Made by a program: the position numbers and the translations under genes. Of a DNA stretch of 64,000 bases, positions 16,816 through 26,445 are shown one piece after another. Source of the DNA: Lachnospiraceae bacterium (lineage in GTDB: Bacteria; Bacillota; Clostridia; Lachnospirales; Lachnospiraceae); the NCBI GenBank assembly GCA_009777715.1, contig WRLH01000002.1:62001-126000 (forward strand), read 5' to 3'. Numbering within the stretch: the stretch's first letter is position 1; each line of letters opens with the position of its first letter. The notes beneath the pieces are model-generated. The model searched no databases. It was not told where the DNA came from and was given only the letters and a program-made list of their open reading frames with translations.

Positions 16816-18574
16816 GTCGGAATTGTTACAAAACTGGAAAAAATATCGTATGCTTATTTTATTAATGAGCATAACAGCCATTCTTTTATTTGCAAACACT
16901 AATAATTTACCTTTGTGGCACGACGAAGCCAGTACGGTCGCTTTATCAAGTAATATATTAAAGTATGGATATCCACGAGTTTTGGATGGGAATAAGCTTA
17001 CTGTTCATAATCCTAATGAAATTGGCTTAGGATACGCATTTAGTAACAACACTTGGCTGCATTATTATATATGTGCTGGTTCTATTGCTTTACTTGGCCA
17101 GTCAAACTTAGCCGTGCGTCTGCCGTTTATTCTCTGTGGGTTGGCAACCGTATTTATCATTTGGAAAATAAGCTTTTTCTTATATAAAAAGATCGATTTG
17201 GCAAATTTAACGGCGTCATTAACAACTATTTATGTACCATTTCTTTTATATGCAAAACAAGCAAGATACTATAGCGTTAATATGCTGCTTATAACAATAT
17301 CCATATATGTATATTTAATCTTATTTGAGGATTGGCCAACGAATCAAAGAAAAAAAGTGGTGTGGTTTTTTGTATCAGCTGTACTGCTATTATTAAATGA
17401 TATTTTAGCGTTTGCGGTTTTATTCTTGTCTATTTTTTTGCATTTAGCATATATAAAGAAAATTTTTAAGCTCAAGATCTTGATTTCTGTAATAGGGGCA
17501 ATCATACTCGTTTTAATGAGTTATTTGGTTTTTGGCAATTTTATTTCGATTAGCAATAATATTTCTGCGCGATTTTTAGTCATATTTTGGAAATTAAATG
17601 TCTATTTCATTCCGATGCTATCTTTGCTTATAGTGCTCGCAATAATATCTATTATTCATTTTTTCTTTAAAAAAGAGCAACTTGATTTATTTTCTTCAAA
17701 CGATTTTTTGTTTCCATTATTAATTTTATCAAATATTATAGTAGTTATGATCTCGGAATATAATATCATGAATCACTTTTTTTTAGGAGTGGTAATAGCT
17801 ACGCCTTTTGTTTTAACGGCTGTATTTCAATATAGTATGCAAATTAGTAAAACAATGGCAGCATTGATAATTATGCTGGTAGTAAGCAGTAATATTCTTA
17901 ATGTTGCACCTTATTATGTCTTAGACATTAGAGGATTTGAACCCAAAAATCAATTGCAAACGATGACTAAGTTTGGGCAGCCACATCTTACGCCATATAA
18001 TCAATATGATTATTTATATTACACATCCAGAAATACAATTTACTCCGAACTTTCAGGTCCAATATTGCGAGGGCTAATTGCTTCTCCATTTACTATGGCA
18101 GACTGTCTCATATTACCCCTGTACAAGTATTATGAGAAATTAAAGATCGAGTCATATTTATATAATTATTATCAAGAAATAACCGGAGATTATATTAACG
18201 CTCCAATGGAAATTATTAAACTTCTGCAAGAATATGGCAAGACCGCTGAAACAGTATTTATTAGCACCATTGAATACGAATATGTGATGTTATATACAGA
18301 TATGCGAGTTGTAAACAGATTTATATTCGAAAAAGATAGTGAATTGGCTCGTCTTACTAATGTGCCGGACGAAGAGATTGATTGGTTTATTGTAACTAGC
18401 GATAAATACATTGACCAATTGGAAGACCCTGAATATTTAATTAATAATAGGCATTTATTCACGCAATATGCAATTTCAACGAATGATTATTTAAACACAC
18501 CCGATCTTGATTTACATGTCTTTGAAACAACTTACGATGGAGATCCGATAATAATACTTCATCGGATAAACTAG
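16805..18574 (+). CDS. PMT/ArnT-like membrane glycosyltransferase, copy 2
   Basis: 589 residues, same architecture as its upstream neighbour: a first membrane span, LPLWHDEASTVALS near residue 38 with the catalytic-type acidic pair, KYGYPRVLDGNKL, then many membrane spans and a soluble C-terminal domain from about residue 390. The start overlaps the end of copy 1 by 11 bases, which points to coupled translation and to recent tandem duplication followed by divergence. The polyprenyl-phosphate sugar donor could come from the GT2 enzyme at 46508. The different aromatic/acidic context of the motif may mean a different sugar or acceptor. Confidence 0.8.
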   Translation: MLLRSELLQNWKKYRMLILLMSITAILLFANTNNLPLWHDEASTVALSSNILKYGYPRVLDGNKLTVHNPNEIGLGYAFSNNTWLHYYICAGSIALLGQSNLAVRLPFILCGLATVFIIWKISFFLYKKIDLANLTASLTTIYVPFLLYAKQARYYSVNMLLITISIYVYLILFEDWPTNQRKKVVWFFVSAVLLLLNDILAFAVLFLSIFLHLAYIKKIFKLKILISVIGAIILVLMSYLVFGNFISISNNISARFLVIFWKLNVYFIPMLSLLIVLAIISIIHFFFKKEQLDLFSSNDFLFPLLILSNIIVVMISEYNIMNHFFLGVVIATPFVLTAVFQYSMQISKTMAALIIMLVVSSNILNVAPYYVLDIRGFEPKNQLQTMTKFGQPHLTPYNQYDYLYYTSRNTIYSELSGPILRGLIASPFTMADCLILPLYKYYEKLKIESYLYNYYQEITGDYINAPMEIIKLLQEYGKTAETVFISTIEYEYVMLYTDMRVVNRFIFEKDSELARLTNVPDEEIDWFIVTSDKYIDQLEDPEYLINNRHLFTQYAISTNDYLNTPDLDLHVFETTYDGDPIIILHRIN

Positions 18575-18592
18575 TTTACGAGGAGTGCTTAT

Positions 18593-20191
18593 ATGAGAAA
18601 ATTAAAAGTGTGCTTGATTCGCCCACCATCAATAAGCTCAATTACTGGTGTAGGTCAAGATGCTTCATTACCGCTAGGACTTGCCTATTTAGCCGGAGCT
18701 ATCAATATAGCCGGTTATGATTTACAGGTTATTGATGCTGTTGGACAAGCCATTACACAATATCAATGTATTGATAACGGTCAAAGAATATTGCTGCACG
18801 GCTTAACCTTTGATCAAATTACTCATCAAGTTGATCCTGAATGCGACATAATTGCTATTTCATGTATGTTTTCAAATTCTTGGGTTATGGATTTACAGTT
18901 AATAGAAAAGTTACATGGATGCTACCCGGATAAATTTATAGTGATAGGCGGTGAACATGCAACCGCCCTGCCTCTATATATTTTGGAAAATTGTCCATCA
19001 ATAAACGCCATAGTTTTAGGTGAAGGAGAAGAAACAATTGTAGAGTTAATTCGAGCATATGGAGAAGGCCTGGAATTTTTCCATATTGATGGGATTGCTT
19101 TTCGATATCCGAAAACGAATGAAATAATAATGAACAAGCGCAGGAAACCTATTGTTAATATCGATTTAATTCCTAAGCCCTCATGGGATTTTTTTAATAT
19201 AGAAGCATATATTAGTCATGCTTTTACTCATGGGGTGAATTTAGGGCGCAGTATGGCTATGTTGATGACGAGGGGATGTCCCCACCAGTGTGCTTTTTGT
19301 TCTTGCCCAAATATGTGGACAAATAAGTGGCGAGCTCGTAAGCCGGAATTTATTATTGAGGAAATGAAGGAATATATTGAAAAGTACAAGATAGATAATT
19401 TTGATTTTTATGATCTTAGTGCTATTATTAACCGCGATTGGATTACACGATTCTGCAATTTATTGATAAAGGAAGACCTAGGCGTGACATGGCAATTGCC
19501 ATCGGGTACAAGAAGTGAGATAATAGATTATGATTTAGCTTGTTTGATATATAAATCAGGTGGCATAAGGGCGGTAGGTTATGCTCCGGAAAGCGGTTCT
19601 TCAAAAGAGCAAATCCGACTGCAAAAGAACGTATCAATTAAATCTATTCTTGAATCAATGAAAGCGAGCTGTAAAGCTGGCTTAGAAATAAAAGCCAACT
19701 TGATTTTTGGTTTCCCAGGCCAAACTTGGAAAGACATAATGGCGACATCAGTATTTGTAATGAAAATGGCATTGATTGGGGTTATAGAAATTGCTCCTTT
19801 TCCGTATTCGCCGTATCCGGGCAGTAAAATATTTAATGAACTTATCCAAAGCCGAGATGTTGAAATAAACCATGAATATTTTTTAAATCTATTGCACATT
19901 AATGATCCAATTCAAGCGGTTTCATTTTCGGATCGTTTTTCATCACGTACAGTTAAGCTGATAATCATATTTATGCTATTAGATTTTTATTTTTTCAGCT
20001 TTCTCATCAGGCCACACCGCTTTTTCAAATTGATATATGATATTTTTTCTGGTGACTCATCGTCGCGTATTACTTATTCTGTGGCTAATGTAAAAAGGCG
20101 ATATGTAATTGTTAAAATGCTGAACAAGAGCAAGACTAAGATAATTGAGGTTCCGCAATTATATTATCCCAGTCCTAAAAAGAGGAATTAA
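18593..20191 (+). CDS. B12-binding-type radical SAM enzyme
   Basis: 532 residues. The N-terminal 150 residues have the Rossmann-like cobalamin-binding layout (KVCLIRPPSISS, then LPLGLAYLAGAINIAGYD and a later IVIGGEHATALP). The radical SAM core starts with TRGCPHQCAFCSCPNMW (CxxxCxxC) near residue 223. The C-terminal tail has a hydrophobic stretch (IIFMLLDFYFFSFLI) near 465 that may touch the membrane. The class includes methylases of unactivated carbon, ring-forming and rearranging enzymes. The substrate is unknown; a lipidic or membrane-bound intermediate would fit the hydrophobic tail. Start ATG 18593 follows GAGGAG at 18580-18585. Confidence 0.88.
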   Translation: MRKLKVCLIRPPSISSITGVGQDASLPLGLAYLAGAINIAGYDLQVIDAVGQAITQYQCIDNGQRILLHGLTFDQITHQVDPECDIIAISCMFSNSWVMDLQLIEKLHGCYPDKFIVIGGEHATALPLYILENCPSINAIVLGEGEETIVELIRAYGEGLEFFHIDGIAFRYPKTNEIIMNKRRKPIVNIDLIPKPSWDFFNIEAYISHAFTHGVNLGRSMAMLMTRGCPHQCAFCSCPNMWTNKWRARKPEFIIEEMKEYIEKYKIDNFDFYDLSAIINRDWITRFCNLLIKEDLGVTWQLPSGTRSEIIDYDLACLIYKSGGIRAVGYAPESGSSKEQIRLQKNVSIKSILESMKASCKAGLEIKANLIFGFPGQTWKDIMATSVFVMKMALIGVIEIAPFPYSPYPGSKIFNELIQSRDVEINHEYFLNLLHINDPIQAVSFSDRFSSRTVKLIIIFMLLDFYFFSFLIRPHRFFKLIYDIFSGDSSSRITYSVANVKRRYVIVKMLNKSKTKIIEVPQLYYPSPKKRN

Positions 20192-20192
20192 T

Positions 20193-20843
20193 ATGATAAA
20201 ACTAAGAGATATATTAATTGTATGTGCTACTAAAAGTGAACACAAGGTCATTACTAAAGTTTTTGATTTGGAACCCAATTACCAATTTGATGAACTGAAT
20301 ATTACACAAGGGTCTATTGATTATTATCAAATATTTTGCGTACATACTGACATAGGGGTAGAGAATGCTATATATTGTTTAAATAAATTTTCCCATTATT
20401 TTAAGCCAAAGATCATCATTAATTTTGGGGCGGCAGGAAGCATTAACCCTAAAATCAAACCGGGAATGCTTGTCATACCTAATAATATCGTCCGAGTAAA
20501 TAATTCACAGTGTACAGAAAATATATTTTATCAGCCTTATTTTAATGTTGAGCCAGAAATTATGTCAGTAAATATGGGGACTGTTGATGTATTTTTTCAT
20601 AGCAAAAAAAAGAAAACAAAATTAATGGGAGAATCAATTGATACGATTGATTGCGAAACATATGCCATAGCAAAGTACTGTGTACATAATATGACCGATT
20701 ATTTCATCTTTCGCTGCATATCCGATCAGGCTGGTCCTTTTGCTTTAATACAATACTATTGGAATATAAGGTGTGTATTAAAAAAAGGAGCAAAGGAATT
20801 ATTAAATGTCTTAAATAAAAATAATATATCAAGTCAGGAGTAA
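20193..20843 (+). CDS. Nucleoside phosphorylase/MTA-SAH nucleosidase family protein
   Basis: 216 residues from ATG 20193 (AGAGGA upstream); an in-frame upstream ATG at 20145 lies inside the previous gene. Seen: KIIINFGAAGSINPKIKPGMLVIPN near residue 80 and the active-site segments DCETYAIAKYC and FRCISDQAG near 150-185, where family members bind the ribose and use an aspartate to protonate the base. MTA/SAH nucleosidases also cleave 5'-deoxyadenosine, the inhibitory by-product of radical SAM turnover. In a cluster with 13 radical SAM enzymes that clean-up role is attractive, though it is inference. A biosynthetic nucleoside step is the alternative. Confidence 0.72.
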   Translation: MIKLRDILIVCATKSEHKVITKVFDLEPNYQFDELNITQGSIDYYQIFCVHTDIGVENAIYCLNKFSHYFKPKIIINFGAAGSINPKIKPGMLVIPNNIVRVNNSQCTENIFYQPYFNVEPEIMSVNMGTVDVFFHSKKKKTKLMGESIDTIDCETYAIAKYCVHNMTDYFIFRCISDQAGPFALIQYYWNIRCVLKKGAKELLNVLNKNNISSQE

Positions 20844-20848
20844 ATTAT

Positions 20849-22060
20849 ATGAATAATAACCATAAATATAAAGTTTATCTCGATTGTTCTGAAATACGTT
20901 GTAAACCAAGTGCTGTCCTAACAAGCAAAATATTTAATTACATTTTAGAAAACGGACATACTATTGAAAGAAATTTAAAAGAAGCTGATATCTTAATCAT
21001 GAATGCCTGCGGTGCCAGTGATCCGCTCGAAAAAACAAGCATCGATAACATAAAAATCTTTCTTAAAAACCGAAAAAAAGAAGCTTTAGTTGTTATGCTT
21101 GGTTGCTTGCCAAAGATCAATCCTAAAATACTACAGCCTCTGTCAAATCAAATAATTGTCTTATCTAACACATCTGATCTGGATTTTTATTTATATAGAA
21201 CGATAAAATATAATGCCTTAGCAATTGACTATATAGATCAACGCATCTATAGTCAATTAAAACTAGATTATCATGATGGCGCTTTTGGTGCTTTGCTAAA
21301 AAAGGTGGAGAAAATATATAGAAGTAAATGGTCAGATGAACGTTTTGAAGTGGAAATATGTCAAGGTTGCCCATTTCAATGCAGCTATTGTGCAATGAAC
21401 CGATCGCGAGGAAATCATGTCGTATCGCGCCAACCTTCCGAAATTTTATTGGATTTAGGTAATCATTTAAAGGAAGACAAAATTATTACGCTTGTTGCTG
21501 ATGACTGTGGAGGATATGGCATGGATATTGATTCTAGCTTGCCAACGTTAATCCATGAAATACATAACAAGTTTCCGCAAAACGGTATTGATATCTATTA
21601 TTTGAACCCTTACTGGATTCAGAGATATGAAGAAGAGTACATGGAATTATTCCAAACGACACGAATTGATTCTGTAACAATTCCCATTCAAAGCGGGTCA
21701 GATCGAATACTTAGTAAAATGAATAGACATTATAAAGCAGATAATATTAATAATATTGCAAAGAAAATCAAAAAAATATCTCCTCATACTACGGTTGTAA
21801 CCCATTTAATGGTAGGGTTTCCAGGAGAAAAGCTTAAAGATTATATAAAAACTATTAGAGCCATACATAATTACGACATTTGCAATCCCATCGTTTACTC
21901 AGACAGACCAGATACTAAGAGTAGCATAATGCCTAATAAAGATAGTAACTTTAAAAAGAAGGCAAAGCATTTATTTCTTCTTATCTTATGCACCATCAAT
22001 TTTATTTTTAAAAAATCTACAAGGCAAACATTAAATAGAATGATAAAACGAAATAGGTGA
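20849..22060 (+). CDS. Methylthiotransferase-like radical SAM enzyme lacking a TRAM domain
   Basis: 403 residues. The N-terminal region matches the UPF0004 domain of MiaB/RimO: cysteines in YLDCSEIRC, MNACGASD and MLGCLPKI would hold the auxiliary cluster that supplies sulfur. The radical SAM motif is QGCPFQCSYCAMNRSRG near residue 175. MiaB, MtaB and RimO end in a TRAM domain that binds tRNA or protein; here the C-terminus (KKAKHLFLLILCTINFIF and a basic tail) is instead hydrophobic, so a small or membrane-bound substrate is more likely. Methylthiolation or sulfur insertion on the cluster product is a testable prediction. It sits five bases after the nucleosidase gene. Confidence 0.8.
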   Translation: MNNNHKYKVYLDCSEIRCKPSAVLTSKIFNYILENGHTIERNLKEADILIMNACGASDPLEKTSIDNIKIFLKNRKKEALVVMLGCLPKINPKILQPLSNQIIVLSNTSDLDFYLYRTIKYNALAIDYIDQRIYSQLKLDYHDGAFGALLKKVEKIYRSKWSDERFEVEICQGCPFQCSYCAMNRSRGNHVVSRQPSEILLDLGNHLKEDKIITLVADDCGGYGMDIDSSLPTLIHEIHNKFPQNGIDIYYLNPYWIQRYEEEYMELFQTTRIDSVTIPIQSGSDRILSKMNRHYKADNINNIAKKIKKISPHTTVVTHLMVGFPGEKLKDYIKTIRAIHNYDICNPIVYSDRPDTKSSIMPNKDSNFKKKAKHLFLLILCTINFIFKKSTRQTLNRMIKRNR

Positions 22061-22066
22061 TTAAAT

Positions 22067-23479
22067 ATGAGTTTAAGTCATCTGCTTAAACGAGCGTTGC
22101 ACAAAAGCAGTTTTTTTCAATACAGCCTCGGCCTAGCTTTATCTACAGCCGAGTCATTGTTTAAAAAAGTAAAGAATGGCGTCGAATACAAAAGAATATT
22201 GTTTAGAAATCAATTGGAGCAAATAGTAAACCTTCAGCTGGTTGTAAGCTATCCAAATAATAATTTCAACTTTAATGCTCGCAGTATAAATTTGATTGAT
22301 TTCAAAAACTGCATTGTACATCAGTATAATTTTGATTGCCCACCCATAAAAGATAGTGTTACGCATTATTACAAGCAGGAAGGCAGATCATTGGATATCG
22401 GTTCTTTTTTTATGGGGATTAAGAAGGAACATAGCGTGCATATGCGTAAAGATCAAAATTATATATGTTTAAACTGTGGTTATTATATTCAGATTGTTAA
22501 TACTCAAAATTTACTGTGTAGCATTGTGCCGGCTAATTATTTATCTGAAATATGGATGTATTGTGATACAGGAGCATATTCGCCAGATGACCGTTATTGG
22601 TACTCGGTACGTTGGAAATTAACACATACTTTTGAAATGATTAATGGGGAACAGCAATATATTCCATGCGAAATAATTAAAGTGGAACTTGAAACTTTAA
22701 AAATAGCGGTTGTGAATACAATCCACTACAAAGATAATGTACATCAAATCACTTGTTCCCCCGATGAACGATACTTAGTCATTACCTCATTTAAACAGAA
22801 TCTGTATATTGATTATCCCAAGGAAAGTATTTATACAAACCCCAAAGGATATAGAAAAAGCCATGAAAAAGGGATAATTCCAGATGAAATCGTCACTTTA
22901 GACCTTAAAACAGGGCATTATTGGTATACTCAAATTCCTACGCCAGTACCAGCTCATGTTGAATTTGACCTTATAAACAATCGCCGAATATATCTCTCTA
23001 CACACAATATGAAAACTTACCAGTCAAATATATTTTTAGAAGGAAATGCAGCAATATACCGCTTAGATATAAAAGATGGAGAAACTATTATTTCAGGATG
23101 TTATACCGGTTCTGATGTATATCGAATAACGCAACCAGATCTTTTTTTAAGAAACGGAAAAGTGATGATCTCAACCGCAAACACACCGGATAAGCTGGAT
23201 ATTATTGATGCGGAAACTATGAGTTTATATGAACGTATTATAGTTACTCCTAATATAAAACCATTGAATTTTTCTAAATATGGAAGCGCATTAGCACCCA
23301 ATAAGCCTAATGTATATTTATCATCAACTCCATCAAGCGACGGGCGCTATGTAATAGTAGGTGCTAGAGAGGGCTTTAAATTATATGATATGGATGCAAA
23401 AGAATTGACAACCATTACAGAAAGACTGCCGGAGAATATGGTTTTGGGATACGGACATCCAAGACAACTTGGAAAATGA
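22067..23479 (+). CDS. Beta-propeller-like protein of unknown function, copy 1
   Basis: 470 residues. I do not recognise a named family, but several repeats of the type ITCSPDERYLVITSF, YSPDDRYWYSVRW and SSDGRYVIVGAREG are spaced about 45-70 residues apart, as in WD40/YVTN-type propellers. The first 60 residues are helical and basic. A paralogue is encoded at 30315; both share YRK-(S/A)-H-x-KG and FKQ after the 'CSPDE' repeat. No signal peptide is seen, so the protein is probably cytoplasmic or peripheral. Possible roles are a scaffold or an enzyme with a propeller active site; nothing in the sequence decides this. Confidence 0.6.
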   Translation: MSLSHLLKRALHKSSFFQYSLGLALSTAESLFKKVKNGVEYKRILFRNQLEQIVNLQLVVSYPNNNFNFNARSINLIDFKNCIVHQYNFDCPPIKDSVTHYYKQEGRSLDIGSFFMGIKKEHSVHMRKDQNYICLNCGYYIQIVNTQNLLCSIVPANYLSEIWMYCDTGAYSPDDRYWYSVRWKLTHTFEMINGEQQYIPCEIIKVELETLKIAVVNTIHYKDNVHQITCSPDERYLVITSFKQNLYIDYPKESIYTNPKGYRKSHEKGIIPDEIVTLDLKTGHYWYTQIPTPVPAHVEFDLINNRRIYLSTHNMKTYQSNIFLEGNAAIYRLDIKDGETIISGCYTGSDVYRITQPDLFLRNGKVMISTANTPDKLDIIDAETMSLYERIIVTPNIKPLNFSKYGSALAPNKPNVYLSSTPSSDGRYVIVGAREGFKLYDMDAKELTTITERLPENMVLGYGHPRQLGK

Positions 23480-24957
23480 AGATGAAAATATTGATGATTA
23501 TGAAAGGCCATGAGTACCTTGCTCTTGAAATACTTTCTACAAGTCTTAAATTAGCAGGACATCATGTAGAATTGATATTTGATCCTTCACTTTTTGATGA
23601 TGCATTTATTTCATCAGCATTCCTTATGAAAAAGTTTAATGCTGACAGGGCAATTATACGTAAAGCAGTAAATTATGCACCGGATTATGTACTGTTTACT
23701 CTTTATAGTAATGATGTTACATGGGCCCAAAAAAGAGCTAAGGAATTAAAACAAGCTACAGGAGCTAAAGTGATAGTTGGAGGGCCGCATGCTACTGCAG
23801 TTCCGGAGCTTGTTGCGGAATATCCCTATTTTGATTATGTGATGATGGGGGATGGTGAAGAAACTTTGCCCCAGCTCATTGAGTCGATAAATAACAATCG
23901 ATCGCCTAAAACTGTGCGTGGTACTTATTATAGGGAAGATGGGAAAATAATCGGAACTGAAAACCATCACCTGACCCAGAATTTAGATATTTTTCCTCCT
24001 GACAAGGAGCAATTTTATTGTGCGGCTCCATGGGCAACGAAAGAATATAATTTATTAGTAAGCAGAGGCTGCGGATACAAATGCACTTACTGTTATAATA
24101 ATACCAAATATGCTTTATGGGACAGACAAGGGCAATACCTTCGTTATCGTTCAATAGATAGTGTAATATCAGAACTAAGTGCCATGCAAGAAAGAAATAA
24201 ATATACACTAGTGAATATCTGGGACGATAATCTAATTATGAATCGGAATTATGCACATGATTTCTTTGATGAGTATAAGAAAAAAATCCATATCCCATTC
24301 AAGATATTTGTTCATCCTCTTCATATTGATAATGGCATAGCGCAGTTGCTGTCCGAGGCTGGATGCTGGGGAGTAGAAATAGGGGTGCAGGCTGTTGATG
24401 AATGTGGGCGTCGTTTATGTGGCCGGAAAGAAAGTGATGGAGACATTAAAAGAGCAGTTGAGATATTAAAAAATTCTGGCTTGAAAGTAATATTGGATTT
24501 TATGGTAGGGCTTCCCTTTCAGACGTATCGCGATATATACTCAATGTGCGAGTTTGTAGCAAAAATAAAACCTGACCAGTCCCGCATATTCCTGACACGC
24601 TATTTTCCAAAAACGGAATTAACGCAAATTGCATATAACGAAGGTTTAATAAGCGACTATGACTTAAATGAAATTAATAATGGAACTAGCCGTGATTCAT
24701 ATATATATAATAAAAAATTAAACAAGCAAATTGATCGTGTGCGTTCACTACTGATCGTTGCTCATTACTTTCCATTAGAATTTATTAAGTTTATGAAAAA
24801 AATAAGAATTGAGATCTGGCTGCCAAGATTCAACTCGTTTTTTCAAATGGTAATGACGGCAAGAGGTTTTTTTCAGCCATATAATGATATAGCCCGATCT
24901 TTTCTCAAAAAATATAGATATTATCTTTTGGGAGATGGGCGCAAATGGTTAAAATAG
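23476..24957 (+). CDS. B12-binding-type radical SAM enzyme, 'FDP-LFDD' subfamily copy 1
   Basis: 493 residues. The N-terminal Rossmann-like part starts KILMIMKGHEYLALEILS and has LIFDPSLFDDAFI, a motif shared with the enzymes at 24968 and 39282; IVGGPHATAVPEL follows near residue 100. Radical SAM motif: SRGCGYKCTYCYNNTKY near 195. In all three paralogues LLSEAGCWGVEIGVQ-like text follows at about residue 285 and the C-terminal 100 residues are basic and helical. It overlaps the propeller gene by 4 bases. Reaction unknown; the subfamily resembles radical SAM proteins found in lipid and polysaccharide gene clusters. Confidence 0.88.
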   Translation: MKMKILMIMKGHEYLALEILSTSLKLAGHHVELIFDPSLFDDAFISSAFLMKKFNADRAIIRKAVNYAPDYVLFTLYSNDVTWAQKRAKELKQATGAKVIVGGPHATAVPELVAEYPYFDYVMMGDGEETLPQLIESINNNRSPKTVRGTYYREDGKIIGTENHHLTQNLDIFPPDKEQFYCAAPWATKEYNLLVSRGCGYKCTYCYNNTKYALWDRQGQYLRYRSIDSVISELSAMQERNKYTLVNIWDDNLIMNRNYAHDFFDEYKKKIHIPFKIFVHPLHIDNGIAQLLSEAGCWGVEIGVQAVDECGRRLCGRKESDGDIKRAVEILKNSGLKVILDFMVGLPFQTYRDIYSMCEFVAKIKPDQSRIFLTRYFPKTELTQIAYNEGLISDYDLNEINNGTSRDSYIYNKKLNKQIDRVRSLLIVAHYFPLEFIKFMKKIRIEIWLPRFNSFFQMVMTARGFFQPYNDIARSFLKKYRYYLLGDGRKWLK

Positions 24958-24967
24958 AGGTGGATCA

Positions 24968-26434
24968 ATGAAAGCATTATTTATAATCCCCGAAGTGGAG
25001 TTTCTGGGAATAGAAGTATTATCTGCTCACTTAAAGAAACATAATATTGAAACTAAGTTAATATTTGATCCGGTTTTATTCGATGATATGTTCTTAAGAG
25101 TGCCAACGCTAGCGAAAAGGTTCGATTATGGAAAAACTATTATTCGCAAATTAGAAGAGTATAAACCGGATGTGGTTCTTTTTTCTTTGGTAAGTGATAT
25201 TATGCCATGGTTTCGCAAACGCGCCCAGCAAATACGCAGCATATCTAAAGTGCCTATCATTGTTGGGGGAATCCACGCTACTTCGGTGCCGGAATTACTG
25301 ATTGAGCTTCCTTATGTGGATTATGTTATTGCAGGTGAGGGAGATGAAACATTACCTCGCTTAATAGAGTGCATAAAGTATGAGAAAATGCCCATCGATA
25401 TACGAGGTGTATATTTTAAAATTAATGGTGAGGCAAAAGGTTCTGTTAATAATGCTTTGATTCAGGATTTAAGCAGTCACCCAATGCCTGACAAAGGATT
25501 GTATTATGATGCTGCACCTTGGTCAACAAAAGAGTATAATATTATTACTAGCCGTGGCTGCCCCAATAGATGCACTTTTTGTCACAATAATTTGGAAGCA
25601 CGGATTTGGGACAAGCAAGGTTCTTTTGTCCGGCACCGTTCCGTAGATAATGTTATTGAAGAATTGATACAAAGTAAATTAAAATATAAATTTACTACTA
25701 TGCGATTTTGGGATGATAACCTATTGGCATTAAGGAATTTTTCGCATGATTTATTAGAAGAATATACAGCTAAAGTGCGTGTTCCTTTCCGGATTTGCGT
25801 GCATCCGAATACTATTACAAAAGAGACAGCAAAACTTCTGGCTAAAGCTGGTTGCTGGGAGGTGGAAATGGGAATACAGACAACTGACAGCAATGGACGC
25901 AGAATTTGCGGGCGTAATGAAAATAATCAAATGATTCGGGATGCCGTGCATTATCTTAAAGATGTGGGAGTCCGGACTTTAGCTGATTGTATTACATATC
26001 TGCCTGGTGACAGTCCGCGGAATGTTTATGTCACAGCCCATGACATTGTTGATATAAAACCTTATAGAGTAATTGCATATTCTTTGCGCTATTATCCACG
26101 TACAGATATTATCCAGACTGCACTTGAAAAGGGAGTATTATCACAAAAAGATATAGACAACATAGAACATGGGTACTATGATGGATCAATGAAACTTACT
26201 TCCCATGATAAAAAGAAAGACAAAATGCTGCACCGTTTAGCTGGGATTTTAATGATGTCACCTCATTTATCAAAATCAGCATTGCAATCAATGGAAGACT
26301 ATCATATGGAAAAGTGGATGCCTGATATAAGCGAAATCATCCAATTTTTAAATCAAGCAAGAAGCATATTTGATAAGCATCACGATGTAGCCCGCTCGTT
26401 TAGAAAACGGTATTTTTATTATTTGACCCATTAA
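24968..26434 (+). CDS. B12-binding-type radical SAM enzyme, 'FDP-LFDD' subfamily copy 2
   Basis: 488 residues, clearly paralogous to the preceding gene: LIFDPVLFDDMFLRV near residue 35, IVGGIHATSVPELL near 100, the CxxxCxxC motif in SRGCPNRCTFCHNN near 195 and CWEVEMGIQTTDSNGRRICGR near 297. The tandem arrangement points to duplication within the cluster. Each copy may act at a different carbon or at successive steps on one scaffold. A weak GAGGTGG ribosome-binding site (24957-24963) precedes the ATG. Confidence 0.88.
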   Translation: MKALFIIPEVEFLGIEVLSAHLKKHNIETKLIFDPVLFDDMFLRVPTLAKRFDYGKTIIRKLEEYKPDVVLFSLVSDIMPWFRKRAQQIRSISKVPIIVGGIHATSVPELLIELPYVDYVIAGEGDETLPRLIECIKYEKMPIDIRGVYFKINGEAKGSVNNALIQDLSSHPMPDKGLYYDAAPWSTKEYNIITSRGCPNRCTFCHNNLEARIWDKQGSFVRHRSVDNVIEELIQSKLKYKFTTMRFWDDNLLALRNFSHDLLEEYTAKVRVPFRICVHPNTITKETAKLLAKAGCWEVEMGIQTTDSNGRRICGRNENNQMIRDAVHYLKDVGVRTLADCITYLPGDSPRNVYVTAHDIVDIKPYRVIAYSLRYYPRTDIIQTALEKGVLSQKDIDNIEHGYYDGSMKLTSHDKKKDKMLHRLAGILMMSPHLSKSALQSMEDYHMEKWMPDISEIIQFLNQARSIFDKHHDVARSFRKRYFYYLTH

Positions 26435-26445
26435 AGGTTTTGTAA

